Positions 26,809 through 34,830 of a stretch of DNA of 64,000 bases are shown piece by piece. A program made the position numbers and the translations under genes. Origin of the DNA: Archangium gephyra (GTDB lineage: Bacteria; Myxococcota; Myxococcia; Myxococcales; Myxococcaceae); the NCBI RefSeq assembly GCF_001027285.1, contig NZ_CP011509.1:980501-1044500 (forward strand). Direction: 5' to 3'. Each line of letters opens with the position of its first letter. Position 1 is the first letter of the stretch. The notes beneath the pieces were generated by a model. That model had not been told where the DNA came from. It saw only the letters and a program-made list of their open reading frames with translations, and did no database searches.

Positions 26809-27222
26809 GCCAGCCCCTCAGTTGTGACACCTGAGCGGGGCTCGAGGTTCCCCTCGGCGCCGGGAGTAGCGGACTGCGTGCGGTTCGCTCGGCTCCCTCG
26901 ACTCGCGGAGCTCGCTGCCCTGGGTGGGCGTGCCCCGCCTGCCGTGCTCGACCTTCCGAGCGTCCCGTCTATTCCCGACTGGAAATGATTTACTCACTTG
27001 ACTTCCGAGCGGCAACCCCCTGAACGCCTGTTGCGGTTGCATTTGAGCGAAGAAGTCCCACCTTGCACCCTTTTTTCCCGGCCTTGGTTTTCAGGGGCCC
27101 CCCGCGGGCTCCCTCTCCCACGGGGAGAGGGTTGGGGGAGGGTGTTCCCTCCTCCCTTTGCTTGAAACGAACGGGCCGGGCGGTTGGGTCTGACCCGTTT
27201 CCGCGCCGGCCTGTTGACTCAC
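26809..27222. other. 414-base gap without a recognised gene
   Basis: Lies between the stop of the subtilase partner (26808) and the stop of the convergent SDR gene (27223). It contains copy 5 of the hairpin repeat and a C/T-rich stretch near 27070 (CCCTTTTTTCCCGG). No frame has a credible start and protein; the region from 26990 to 27060 is somewhat less GC-rich. Confidence 0.5.
27111..27145 (+). repeat. Intergenic hairpin repeat, copy 5
   Basis: CCCTCTCCC (27111-27119), ACG, GGGAGAGGG (27123-27131), then TTGGGGGAGGGTG. It sits in the gap between convergent genes, about 80 bases past the end of the SDR gene. Confidence 0.75.
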
Positions 27223-27969
27223 CTACATCGTGAGGCCGCCGTCCACATCGATGGTGCGGCCGTTGAAGTAGTCGCACTCGAGGACGAACTTCACCGCCAG
27301 CCACAGGTCCTCGGGCAGGCCGATGCGGCCCACGGGGATGTTGGCCACCAGGGCGTCACGGGCCTTCTGGTTCATGCCCTGCGTCATGGGCGTCTCCACC
27401 ATGCCGGGGGCCACGGCGCCCACGCGGATGCCGAAGGGAGCGAACTCGCGCGCCCAGGTGAAGGTGTTGGCGGCCAGCGCGGCCTTGGCGGACACGTAGT
27501 TGCTCTGCCCGCGGTTACCGTGCCGGGCAATGGAGCTCATGTTGACGATGACGCCGGGCTTCTGGTCCGTCTGCACCATCTTCGCCACCACCTCGCGCAC
27601 CATGAAGGTGGCGCCGGTGAGGTTGACGCCGATGACGGCGTTCCAGTCCGCAGTGGACAGCTTCTTGATCTCTCCCGTGGTCCGGTCCTTCTTCACCAGC
27701 AGTGAGTCGCGCAGGATGCCGGCGTTGTTGATGAGGCCGTTGAGGCCGCCCATGGACTCGTGAGCCCACTGCACGAAGGCGATGCAGTCCTCCTCCTTGG
27801 ACACGTCCAGGCGGCGGCGGTGGATGCCCGAGGGCAGCGCGGCGAGCTTCTCGTCGTTCACGTCACCCACGGCCACCTGGGCGCCGGCCTCGTGGAGCCG
27901 CGTGGCGAAGTGAGCGCCCATGCCCTGGGCGCCGCCCGTGACGATGACCTTCAAGTCCTTGAGCTGCAT
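27223..27969 (-). CDS. Short-chain dehydrogenase/reductase (FabG-like)
   Basis: A 248-residue classical SDR: nucleotide-binding TGGAQGMGAH near residue 11, NNAG at about 81, catalytic S145/S146, Y158 and K162 (NYVSAKAAL), and a C-terminal DVDGGLTM end typical of FabG-like enzymes. The NADP preference is not certain. It is divergent from a TetR/KAS III-like/acyl-CoA ligase operon, sharing a 105-base control region with a strong inverted repeat, so a common pathway of acyl-chain or beta-hydroxyacyl metabolism is likely. The ATG follows AGAGGGAAC, a usable ribosome site. Confidence 0.9.
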   Translation of the reverse strand: MQLKDLKVIVTGGAQGMGAHFATRLHEAGAQVAVGDVNDEKLAALPSGIHRRRLDVSKEEDCIAFVQWAHESMGGLNGLINNAGILRDSLLVKKDRTTGEIKKLSTADWNAVIGVNLTGATFMVREVVAKMVQTDQKPGVIVNMSSIARHGNRGQSNYVSAKAALAANTFTWAREFAPFGIRVGAVAPGMVETPMTQGMNQKARDALVANIPVGRIGLPEDLWLAVKFVLECDYFNGRTIDVDGGLTM

Positions 27970-27986
27970 GAGTTCCCTCTCGTGGC

Positions 27987-28017
27987 TGACGCAATGCGTT
28001 GCATGATGGGTGCGTCA
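27987..28017. promoter_or_regulatory. Candidate TetR operator in divergent control region
   Basis: TGACGCA (27987-27993) and TGCGTCA (28011-28017) form a perfect 7-base inverted repeat with a 17-base spacer, and the left arm continues into ACGCA-A-TGCGT (27989-27999), a second compact inverted repeat. The region lies between the SDR start (27969) and the TetR start (28075), 18 bases from the SDR ATG, so the TetR protein is the natural candidate binder. Confidence 0.55.
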
Positions 28018-28033
28018 GTGATGGATGACGGTT

Positions 28034-28064
28034 TTTGACAATACCGCGAGGGGAGTGTTACGCA
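28034..28064 (+). promoter_or_regulatory. Possible promoter of the TetR operon
   Basis: TTGACA (about 28036-28041) is followed after about 17 bases by TTACGC, a weak -10. Only the -35 is convincing. It lies downstream of the inverted repeats and about 35 bases before the TetR ATG. Confidence 0.35.
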
Positions 28065-28074
28065 AGGTTGAAAG

Positions 28075-28761
28075 ATGAATCGGTCTTCAACTTCGCCAGC
28101 CGAGCGCATTGTTCCAGCGACCCCGCGAGGCCAGCGCACGCGCCAGCGGCTGCTGCTGGCGGCGGAGACCGTCTTCGGAGAGAAGGGTTACGAGCACGCC
28201 TCCATCGCGGATATTACCCGCGAGGCGGAGGTCGCGCTGGGAACTTTCTACGTCTATTTCCCGGACAAGCAGTCCATCTTCGTCGAGGTGGTGGACGAGC
28301 TGGGGGCGCGGTTGCGCCGGCTCATCGCCGAGGCGGTGGTGGAGTGCGAGGACCGGATTGAAGTGGAGCGCGAGGGTCTGCGCACCTTCTTCCAGTTCGT
28401 GAGCCGCCACCACAACCTGTACCGGATTGTCCGGCAGGCGGAGTTCGTGGACGAGGCGTGCTACCGGCGCTACTACGACCGCTTCGCCGAGGGCTACGTG
28501 TCGGGCCTGGAGCGGGCCATGGCCCAGGGCGAGGTGCGGCGCATGGACTCGGAGGCGCTGGCCTACTGCCTGATGGGCATTGGCGACTTCCTGGGCATGC
28601 GTTGGGTGCTCTGGGACAAGAAGGGTGGCCTGGAGCACGTGCTGGACACCGCGATGGAGTTCATCCGCCACGGCATGGACGCACGTCCTGCTGGAGGCGA
28701 CACCGGCAGCAAGAAGGGGCCGCGCAAGGTGCGCGCTCCGCGGAGCAAGACGAACCGATGA
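28075..28761 (+). CDS. TetR-family transcriptional regulator
   Basis: A 228-residue regulator. The TetR DNA-binding helices cover about residues 20-65 (RLLLAAETVFGEKGYEHASI, then DITREAEVALGTFYVYFPDK). The rest is the ligand-binding and dimerisation part, ending in a basic tail. Its stop overlaps the KAS III-like start by 4 bases (ATGA), so regulator and enzyme are translated together. It probably controls its own operon and the divergent SDR gene through the inverted repeats at 27987-28017. By neighbourhood the ligand is likely an acyl-CoA or fatty acid; this is inference. Confidence 0.92.
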   Translation: MNRSSTSPAERIVPATPRGQRTRQRLLLAAETVFGEKGYEHASIADITREAEVALGTFYVYFPDKQSIFVEVVDELGARLRRLIAEAVVECEDRIEVEREGLRTFFQFVSRHHNLYRIVRQAEFVDEACYRRYYDRFAEGYVSGLERAMAQGEVRRMDSEALAYCLMGIGDFLGMRWVLWDKKGGLEHVLDTAMEFIRHGMDARPAGGDTGSKKGPRKVRAPRSKTNR

Positions 28762-29753
28762 GATACGCCAACATCCTGGCCACCGGCCGCTATGTCCCCG
28801 AGAAGGTCCTCACCAACGCCGACGTGGAGCGCATCATCGGCGAGCCGGTGGACGCATGGCTCCAGCAGAACGTGGGCATCAAGCAGCGCCACCTGATGGC
28901 GGACAACCAGGTGACGTCCGACTTGTGCGTGGAGGCCGCGAAGCAGGCCATGGAGCGCGCGGGCGTGAAGCCCCAGGACCTGGACCTCATCATCATCTCC
29001 ACGGACACGCCGGACTACCTGAGCCCGGCCACGGCCTCGGCGGTGCAGGCCAAGCTGGGCGCGAGCAACGCGGGCACGTACGACATCAACGCCGCGTGCG
29101 CGGGCTGGGTGACGGCGCTGGACGTGGCGAGCAAGACGATCGCCGCGGACGACAGCTACCAGCGCATCCTGGTGGTGGGCGCGTACGGGATGAGCCGGTA
29201 CATCAACTGGAAGGACAAGAAGACCTGCACGCTCTTCGCGGACGGCGCGGGCGCGGTGGTGCTGGGCGCCAGCGACAAGCCGGGTTTCATGGGCGCGAAG
29301 TTGCTGGCGGCCGGCGAGTACCATGACGCGCTGGGCGTCTACACGGGCGGCACGTACCGGCCGGCCACGGCGCAGACGCTGGAGCTCACCAACGGCAAGC
29401 CGTCGGTGCAGTTCGTGCGCAAGTTCCCCGCCACCTTCAACACCGAGCGCTGGCCCATGCTGCTCAAGCAGCTGCTGGAGCGCGCGAAGCTGACGATGAA
29501 CGACGTGGACCACTTCGTCTTCACCCAGCTGAACCTGCGCACCATCGAGGCGACGATGAAGGTGCTGGAGCAGCCCATGTCCAAGACGAACTGGACCATG
29601 GACAAGTGGGGCTACACCGGCTCGGCGTGCATCCCCATGACGCTGGATGACGCGGTGGTGCAGGGCCGCATCAAGAAGGGCGACCTGGTGGCGCTGTGCG
29701 CCAGCGGCGGCGGCCTCGCGATGGCCTCGGCGCTCTACCGCTGGACGGCCTGA
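28758..29753 (+). CDS. KAS III/FabH-like thiolase-fold enzyme lacking the usual His and Asn
   Basis: A 331-residue thiolase-fold protein. The nucleophile Cys114 (INAACAGWV) is present, and the duplicated fold and GGGLAMASALYRW end fit the 3-oxoacyl-ACP synthase III family. The two partners that assist decarboxylative condensation appear changed: the HQAN motif aligns with FTQLN (T256 in place of His), and the GNTS motif with GYTG (Y286 in place of Asn). The enzyme may be an acyl transferase or use another chemistry. It overlaps the TetR gene by 4 bases and precedes an acyl-CoA ligase gene by 33 bases. Confidence 0.85.
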   Translation: MRYANILATGRYVPEKVLTNADVERIIGEPVDAWLQQNVGIKQRHLMADNQVTSDLCVEAAKQAMERAGVKPQDLDLIIISTDTPDYLSPATASAVQAKLGASNAGTYDINAACAGWVTALDVASKTIAADDSYQRILVVGAYGMSRYINWKDKKTCTLFADGAGAVVLGASDKPGFMGAKLLAAGEYHDALGVYTGGTYRPATAQTLELTNGKPSVQFVRKFPATFNTERWPMLLKQLLERAKLTMNDVDHFVFTQLNLRTIEATMKVLEQPMSKTNWTMDKWGYTGSACIPMTLDDAVVQGRIKKGDLVALCASGGGLAMASALYRWTA

Positions 29754-29786
29754 GCGGACCGGCAACACCCAGGGAGGGGATGACGC

Positions 29787-31334
29787 ATGTTCATCGGCGA
29801 TTGGATGAGCCGGGGGGCCATGTACTGGCCCGAGCACACCGCGGTGGTGGACGTGGCCAAGGCAGAGGCGGGCCGCTTCACCTACCGGGCGATGAACGCG
29901 CGCGCCGAGGCGCTCGCGGGCTGGCTGCGCGACGTGGCCGGCGTGGCCCCGGGGGACCGGGTGGGCCTGGTGGCCCACAACGGCGTGGAGTACCTGGACG
30001 CCTTCTTCGCCTGCGGCAAGCTGGGCGCCATCTTCGTCCCCTACAACTGGCGCCTGCACGCGCAGGAGCTCTCGGAGCTGGTGCGCGACACCGGCCCGCG
30101 CGTGCTCCTCTACGGCGATGACTTCCGCGACGGCGTGGCCACCGTGCGCCAGCAGGTGGGCAGCGGGCTGCAGCTCGTCCACCTGGAGGGGCAGGGGGTG
30201 CTCGGGAGCGTCCCGTACACCCAGGCTCTCTCGCACGTGTCCGCCTCGAAGGTGGCGAACCCGCGGGTGAGCGAGGAGGACATCATCTGCCTGCTCTTCA
30301 CCGGCGGCACCACGGGCAAGAGCAAGGGCGCGCGCATCAGCTACCGGATGGTGGCGTGGAACACGCTCAACACCCTCATCCACGAGCTGCTGCCCGGGGA
30401 CGTCACGGTGACGCACACGCCCATGTTCCACACGGGCGGACTGCTCGTCTACACGGTGCCGATCCTCTCCAGCGGGGGCACCGTGGTGCTCATGCGCCGC
30501 TGGGACGCCGAGGAGATGCTGCGGCTGGTGGAGCGCGAGAAGGTGACGCTCTTCTTCGCGGTGCCCACGCAGTACCAGCAGATGTATGACTCGCCGCGCT
30601 TCCGCTCGGCGGACCTCTCCAGCGTGCGCTTCGTGACGAGCGGTGGCGCGCCCCTGCCGGTGCCGCTGCTGCAGGCGTGGCAGGCGGTGCACAAGGTGCC
30701 CTTCAAGCAGGGCTTCGGCATGACGGAGTTCGGCCCGGGCCTCTTCAGCATGGGCCCCGAGTTCGCCGTGTCCAAGGCGGGCTCCATCGGCCGGCCCAAC
30801 TACTTCATCGACGCGCGCCTGGTGGATGACGACGGCCGCGACGTGCCCGAGGGCGCCACGGGCGAGCTCGTCCTCAAGGGCCCCTCCATGTGCTCGGGCT
30901 ACTTCGAGAACGCGGAGGCCACGGCCGAGGCCATCGACAAGGACGGCTGGCTGCACACGGGCGACCTGGCGCACCGCGACGCGGACGGCTTCTACTTCAT
31001 CAACGGGCGCAAGAAGGACATGTTCATCTCCGGCGGGGAGAACGTGTACCCGCTCGAGCTGGAGACGGTCCTCTACGAGCACCCCGCCGTGCAGTCCTGC
31101 GCGGTGGTGGGCGTGCCCGACCCCAAATGGGGCGAGGTGGGCCGGGCCTTCGTGGTGCTCAAGCCCGACGCGCAGGCCACGTCCGAGGCGCTGCTGGAGC
31201 ACCTGCGCGGCCGGGTGGCGCGCTACAAGGTGCCCAAGCAGGTGGAGCTGGTGGCGTCCCTGCCGGTGTCCGCGGCGGGAAAGATTCTCAAGCGCGAGTT
31301 GCGTGAGCGGGCCATCAAGGCTGGCGTAAGCTGA
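29787..31334 (+). CDS. Acyl-CoA ligase (AMP-forming, fatty-acid type)
   Basis: A 515-residue adenylating enzyme. The AMP-binding P-loop motif is LLFTGGTTGKSKGARI (about residue 170), with the later motifs GFGMTEFGPG, the YFENAEATAEA-x-DGWLHTGDLA stretch and the C-terminal catalytic Lys in SAAGKILKRELRE. It activates a carboxylic acid to its CoA thioester; the length and motifs fit medium or long-chain acids. GGGAGGGG precedes the ATG. It is last in the TetR/KAS III-like operon and is closed by a hairpin 7 bases after its stop. A paralogue lies at 58559-60079. Confidence 0.92.
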   Translation: MFIGDWMSRGAMYWPEHTAVVDVAKAEAGRFTYRAMNARAEALAGWLRDVAGVAPGDRVGLVAHNGVEYLDAFFACGKLGAIFVPYNWRLHAQELSELVRDTGPRVLLYGDDFRDGVATVRQQVGSGLQLVHLEGQGVLGSVPYTQALSHVSASKVANPRVSEEDIICLLFTGGTTGKSKGARISYRMVAWNTLNTLIHELLPGDVTVTHTPMFHTGGLLVYTVPILSSGGTVVLMRRWDAEEMLRLVEREKVTLFFAVPTQYQQMYDSPRFRSADLSSVRFVTSGGAPLPVPLLQAWQAVHKVPFKQGFGMTEFGPGLFSMGPEFAVSKAGSIGRPNYFIDARLVDDDGRDVPEGATGELVLKGPSMCSGYFENAEATAEAIDKDGWLHTGDLAHRDADGFYFINGRKKDMFISGGENVYPLELETVLYEHPAVQSCAVVGVPDPKWGEVGRAFVVLKPDAQATSEALLEHLRGRVARYKVPKQVELVASLPVSAAGKILKRELRERAIKAGVS

Positions 31335-31341
31335 GCCCCTC

Positions 31342-31362
31342 CCCTCTCCCGCTGGGAGAGGG
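31342..31362. terminator. Hairpin repeat core acting as likely terminator, copy 6
   Basis: A perfect 9-base stem (CCCTCTCCC at 31342-31350, GGGAGAGGG at 31354-31362) with a 3-base loop lies 7 bases after the ligase stop. The flanking GGGGTGAGGG block of other copies is missing, so only the hairpin core is kept. Confidence 0.65.
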
Positions 31363-31420
31363 CTGCAATCCCAGACACATTGCGTCAACGGAGCCGGCAC
31401 ACGCCGGAGGAGAGAGTCAC

Positions 31421-32017
31421 ATGAAGAAGCAACTGCTGTCGGCGGTGGTGCTGTGTTCGCTGGGCGCGGTGGGCTGTGGAGATCCGGTGGAGCCGACCCC
31501 GGTGGACCCCAACACGCAGGTGGGCACGAAGCTCGAGGGCAAGACGCTGGTGATGCAGGGCGATAACATCCCCAGCCACCCCAATGGCTTCGACGAGGAC
31601 ATGAACCTCGAGGGCTCCACCCAGTGCTACACCAAGACCACCATGCAGGTGGGCAACAACACCTATACCGTCAGCAGCACCCTGGGGACGCTGCGTGACG
31701 CGCCCAAGAAGTTCAACGTGGGCACCTGTGACCACACCGCCCCGGGCGCGACGTTGCAGTTCACCACCACGGCCGTGCTCATCGAGAACGCCAAGGCGGA
31801 CCTGAGCTGCTTCGACGCCACGTTCACCTACAACGGCTTCGGCCAGGAGGGCCGTGGCAGCCTGAGCGCGGATGGCTCGATTCTCAAGCTGGAGCTCTTC
31901 TTCACCGGCACCGCCACCGGCCACCGCTGCGCGGATGGCGAGGTGGGCGCGGCGACGGTGAAGCTCAACGGCAACGCCTTCACCGGCAACGCCGTGCAGA
32001 CGTTCATCGCCCAGTAG
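31421..32017 (+). CDS. Lipoprotein, function unknown
   Basis: A 198-residue exported lipoprotein (MKKQLLSAVVLC start, Cys19 in GAVGCG), with a Pro-rich spacer and then a beta-rich body. Five further cysteines in the mature part may form disulfides (QCYTK, GTCDHT, LSCFDA, HRCADG). GGAGGAGAGAG precedes the ATG. It starts a three-gene unit with an outer-membrane barrel (32070) and a lipoprotein hydrolase (33737). I recognise no family. Confidence 0.8.
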   Translation: MKKQLLSAVVLCSLGAVGCGDPVEPTPVDPNTQVGTKLEGKTLVMQGDNIPSHPNGFDEDMNLEGSTQCYTKTTMQVGNNTYTVSSTLGTLRDAPKKFNVGTCDHTAPGATLQFTTTAVLIENAKADLSCFDATFTYNGFGQEGRGSLSADGSILKLELFFTGTATGHRCADGEVGAATVKLNGNAFTGNAVQTFIAQ

Positions 32018-32069
32018 CCGGCGCTGTCCTGGCGCGCATCCTCCTTCCCCCTCCGGAGACGAGACACGT

Positions 32070-33734
32070 ATGACGTGGCGGTGGCTTCCTGAAGCAACCT
32101 GCAGGACTGCGGTACGCGGATGCGCGCTGGCGCTGACCCTGGGCTCGGCCGTGCTCTCCTTCCCCGCCTGGGGACAGAGCACCCCGCTGCCCGGGGCCTA
32201 CGGCGCCTGGTACGAGGCCAAGAACCGCGAGGAGGACGCGGAGCCTCGCGAGTTCGTCCTCATCAACTACTTCTTCACCCGTGTCTCCGCCTCCAACCAG
32301 CTCGGCGACCCGACGGGCCTCAAGGGCGTGTCCCTGGGGCCCATCGGCCAGGTGGCCGGCAGTGCCGTGCGCGTGGAGAACGCCCCGGCCTTCTTCGTCG
32401 AGCAGCGCTGGATTCCGGTCATCGAATACAGCCCGCACTTCGTCGATGGCCTGGCCAGCTTCCGCGCCCAGTTCGAGGTGGACTACCTCTGGGGCCGCTC
32501 CGCCAATGCCGTGCAGCAGAACGAGGGCGGCGGCTTCAACGCCGACCAGGTCAACCTCCAGACGAAGAACGTCAACGTCGCCCTCTACCCGACGAAGAAC
32601 CCCAACCAGCTCACCCTGCTGATTGGCACCCAGCCCGTCTACGACTCGGTCTACGATCCAACGCGCGCCCCGCTCGGCGACATCATCCGCACGGGCTACA
32701 AGCTGACCTTCCTGGGGAGCGACGCCACCGGCCTGTCCGTCTTCAGCAACCACCTCAAGGGCCAGTCGCGCCTGAGCCTGCTGCCGCTGGGCAGCGTGCA
32801 GGCGGACAAGGCGGAGTTCAACGATCCCCGGCTCAAGTTCGTCTGGCTGGGCATGGCCGATTACACCTACCCGGTGGCGCCCGGCACGAACGTGGGCGCG
32901 TCGCTGTGGTACCTGCGCGACGACACCAAGGGCGATGCCTACGCTTTCGAGGGCCTGGTGAAGAGCGGCCCGTCCTCCAGCGGCCTGGGCAACTTCACCG
33001 GCGTGCCGCGGTTGTCCATCGACCGGCCCTCGGGTTGGGTCGGCTGGGCGGGCCTCAACTTCAACCACAACATCGACTTCCGCACCGGCCGGTTCGGCGC
33101 CTCCGGCTTCCTCATGTACAACGGCGGCCAGTTCGTCGCCAACCGCGCGGACACCACCCTCAACCGCCAGGTGGACATCAGCGGCCTCTCCGCCAACCTG
33201 GAGCTGCTCTACAACTTCGGGCGCACCAGCAGCGACCTGGTGACGCTCGAGGGCCTGTTCTCCACGGGTGACGCGAACCTCGATGACAACCGCTACTCCA
33301 GCGCCTTCACCCTCAACCAGTACGGCCTGCCGGGCGCGGTGTGGTTCAACCACAAGATGCTCATCCTGTTCCCCTTCACCAGCACGGTGAACAACTACAC
33401 GGGCGCGGTGACGGACATCTCCAACCAGGGCTTCGGTCTGCAGACCGTCATCGCCACCGGCGCGTATGACCTCATCCCCAACAAGCTCAACCTCAAGCTG
33501 GGCGTGGGCCATGCGCGCAGCAGCGTCACTCCGCCCGAGGAGACGGCGGGTGTCGCCCGCGGGCGCGTCATCGGCACGGAGCTCAACGCCGAGCTGCGCT
33601 ACACCTTCCGCTACCTCATGACCGTGGGCCTGCACGGCGGCTACATGTTCCGTGGCAACTTCTACGACGGGAACCCGCGCGTCACCGCCAACCCGTGGGC
33701 CGCCTTCACCACCTTCACCTGGTACGCGTTCTGA
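32070..33734 (+). CDS. Outer-membrane beta-barrel protein
   Basis: A 554-residue protein with a signal peptide ending near PAWGQS. The mature part is a long series of amphipathic strands with aromatic girdles (for example DYTYPVAPGTNVGASLWYLR, GRFGASGFLMYNGGQFV), and it ends in Phe (TFTWYAF), as outer-membrane barrels usually do. The size suggests 16 or more strands. It may transport or bind hydrophobic or organic compounds, but no family-specific motif is seen. The hydrolase gene follows after 2 bases, so the two products very likely work together. Confidence 0.85.
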   Translation: MTWRWLPEATCRTAVRGCALALTLGSAVLSFPAWGQSTPLPGAYGAWYEAKNREEDAEPREFVLINYFFTRVSASNQLGDPTGLKGVSLGPIGQVAGSAVRVENAPAFFVEQRWIPVIEYSPHFVDGLASFRAQFEVDYLWGRSANAVQQNEGGGFNADQVNLQTKNVNVALYPTKNPNQLTLLIGTQPVYDSVYDPTRAPLGDIIRTGYKLTFLGSDATGLSVFSNHLKGQSRLSLLPLGSVQADKAEFNDPRLKFVWLGMADYTYPVAPGTNVGASLWYLRDDTKGDAYAFEGLVKSGPSSSGLGNFTGVPRLSIDRPSGWVGWAGLNFNHNIDFRTGRFGASGFLMYNGGQFVANRADTTLNRQVDISGLSANLELLYNFGRTSSDLVTLEGLFSTGDANLDDNRYSSAFTLNQYGLPGAVWFNHKMLILFPFTSTVNNYTGAVTDISNQGFGLQTVIATGAYDLIPNKLNLKLGVGHARSSVTPPEETAGVARGRVIGTELNAELRYTFRYLMTVGLHGGYMFRGNFYDGNPRVTANPWAAFTTFTWYAF

Positions 33735-33736
33735 CC

Positions 33737-34771
33737 ATGAAGACTCGTGCTCTGGGCCTGCTCGCGCTCGCCGCCCTCTCCACCGCGTGCGCCACCTCGT
33801 ACTCCTCGCGCGCGCCCCTGTCCTTCCAGGACTTCGACTACTCCTCCACCGACGGCAAGCCCTGGCCCGTCCAGCGCCTGGCCCTGCCCGGCACCGCCGC
33901 CACCCACGGTACGCAACACGTGCCCGAGGTCGCCTACGTCGAGCTCAACCCCCAGGGACAGCAGACCGTCCTCTTCATCCACGGCCTGGGCTCGTACCTG
34001 AAGTTCTGGCGCTACCAGCTCGATGCCTTCGCCGCCCAGGGCTACCGCGTCATCGCCGTGGACCTGCCCGGCTATGGCAAGTCCGACAAGCCCGCCTCCT
34101 TCCCCTACACCATGGAGGCCATGGGTGACGCCGTGCACGAGCTCGCCCAGAAGCTGGGCGTCCAGAAGCCCATCCTCGTGGGCCACTCCATGGGCGGGCA
34201 GACGTCCCTCTCCTACGCCCTGCGCTACCCCGAGGACGTGAAGGCCCTCGTGCTCACGTCCCCCGCTGGCTTCGAGAAGTTCAGCGCCCGCGAGAAGGCC
34301 TGGTTCAAGCGCTCCTTCAGCACCGCCCTCATCAAGGGCTCGCCCGAGTACGGCATCTGGGGCAGCGTGCGCCAGAGCAACTTCGAGCGCTGGCGCCCCG
34401 AGCTCGACTGGCTCATCGAGGAGCGCGTGCGCGTGGCCAAAAGCCCCGAGTTCGACTCCTACGCCTACGCCAACGTGCGCACCGTGAATGGGCTCGCGAA
34501 CAACGACTTCGTGCGCGACAGCCTCCACCGCGTCTCCGTCCCCACCCTCATCATCTACGGCGAGGACGACCGCCTCATCCCCAATCCCTTCCTCCACGGG
34601 GGCGAGGTGCGCGACATCATGAGCTACGGGCACGAGAACATCCCCGGCTCGAAGCTGGTGGGCCTGGAGCGCTGCGGCCACACCGTCCAGATGGACTGCC
34701 CCCAGGACTACAACACCCAGGTGCTCGCGTTCCTCCAGGGGCTCGGGTCCGGCGGCGGCTCGCCCCCGTAA
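33737..34771 (+). CDS. Lipoprotein alpha/beta hydrolase
   Basis: A 344-residue lipoprotein (LSTAC, Cys18) with an alpha/beta-hydrolase fold: LFIHGLGSYLKFW oxyanion region, DLPGYGKSDKP, nucleophile in GHSMGGQ, acid in YGEDDRLIPN and a late His in LERCGHTVQ. The order and motifs are those of small-ester or lipid hydrolases. It begins 2 bases after the stop of the barrel gene at 32070, so it is cotranslated, and it is likely anchored at the outer membrane beside it. A hairpin follows its stop. Confidence 0.9.
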   Translation: MKTRALGLLALAALSTACATSYSSRAPLSFQDFDYSSTDGKPWPVQRLALPGTAATHGTQHVPEVAYVELNPQGQQTVLFIHGLGSYLKFWRYQLDAFAAQGYRVIAVDLPGYGKSDKPASFPYTMEAMGDAVHELAQKLGVQKPILVGHSMGGQTSLSYALRYPEDVKALVLTSPAGFEKFSAREKAWFKRSFSTALIKGSPEYGIWGSVRQSNFERWRPELDWLIEERVRVAKSPEFDSYAYANVRTVNGLANNDFVRDSLHRVSVPTLIIYGEDDRLIPNPFLHGGEVRDIMSYGHENIPGSKLVGLERCGHTVQMDCPQDYNTQVLAFLQGLGSGGGSPP

Positions 34772-34780
34772 AGCCAGACA

Positions 34781-34814
34781 CCGGGGCGGGGGAACCCAGA
34801 CGTCCCCCGCCCGG
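34781..34814. terminator. Bidirectional hairpin terminator
   Basis: CCGGGGCGGGGGA pairs with TCCCCCGCCCGG around a 9-base loop, with one bulged G. It lies between the convergent stops at 34771 (+) and 34831 (-). Confidence 0.7.
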
Positions 34815-34830
34815 TGGCGCTCCCGTGTGA

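Noticed and set aside
29781-31387. Further TGACGCA/TGCGTCA half-sites at 29781 and 31381 as extra TetR sites
   Set aside because: A 7-base word is expected several times by chance in 64 kb, and these occur singly, without symmetry.
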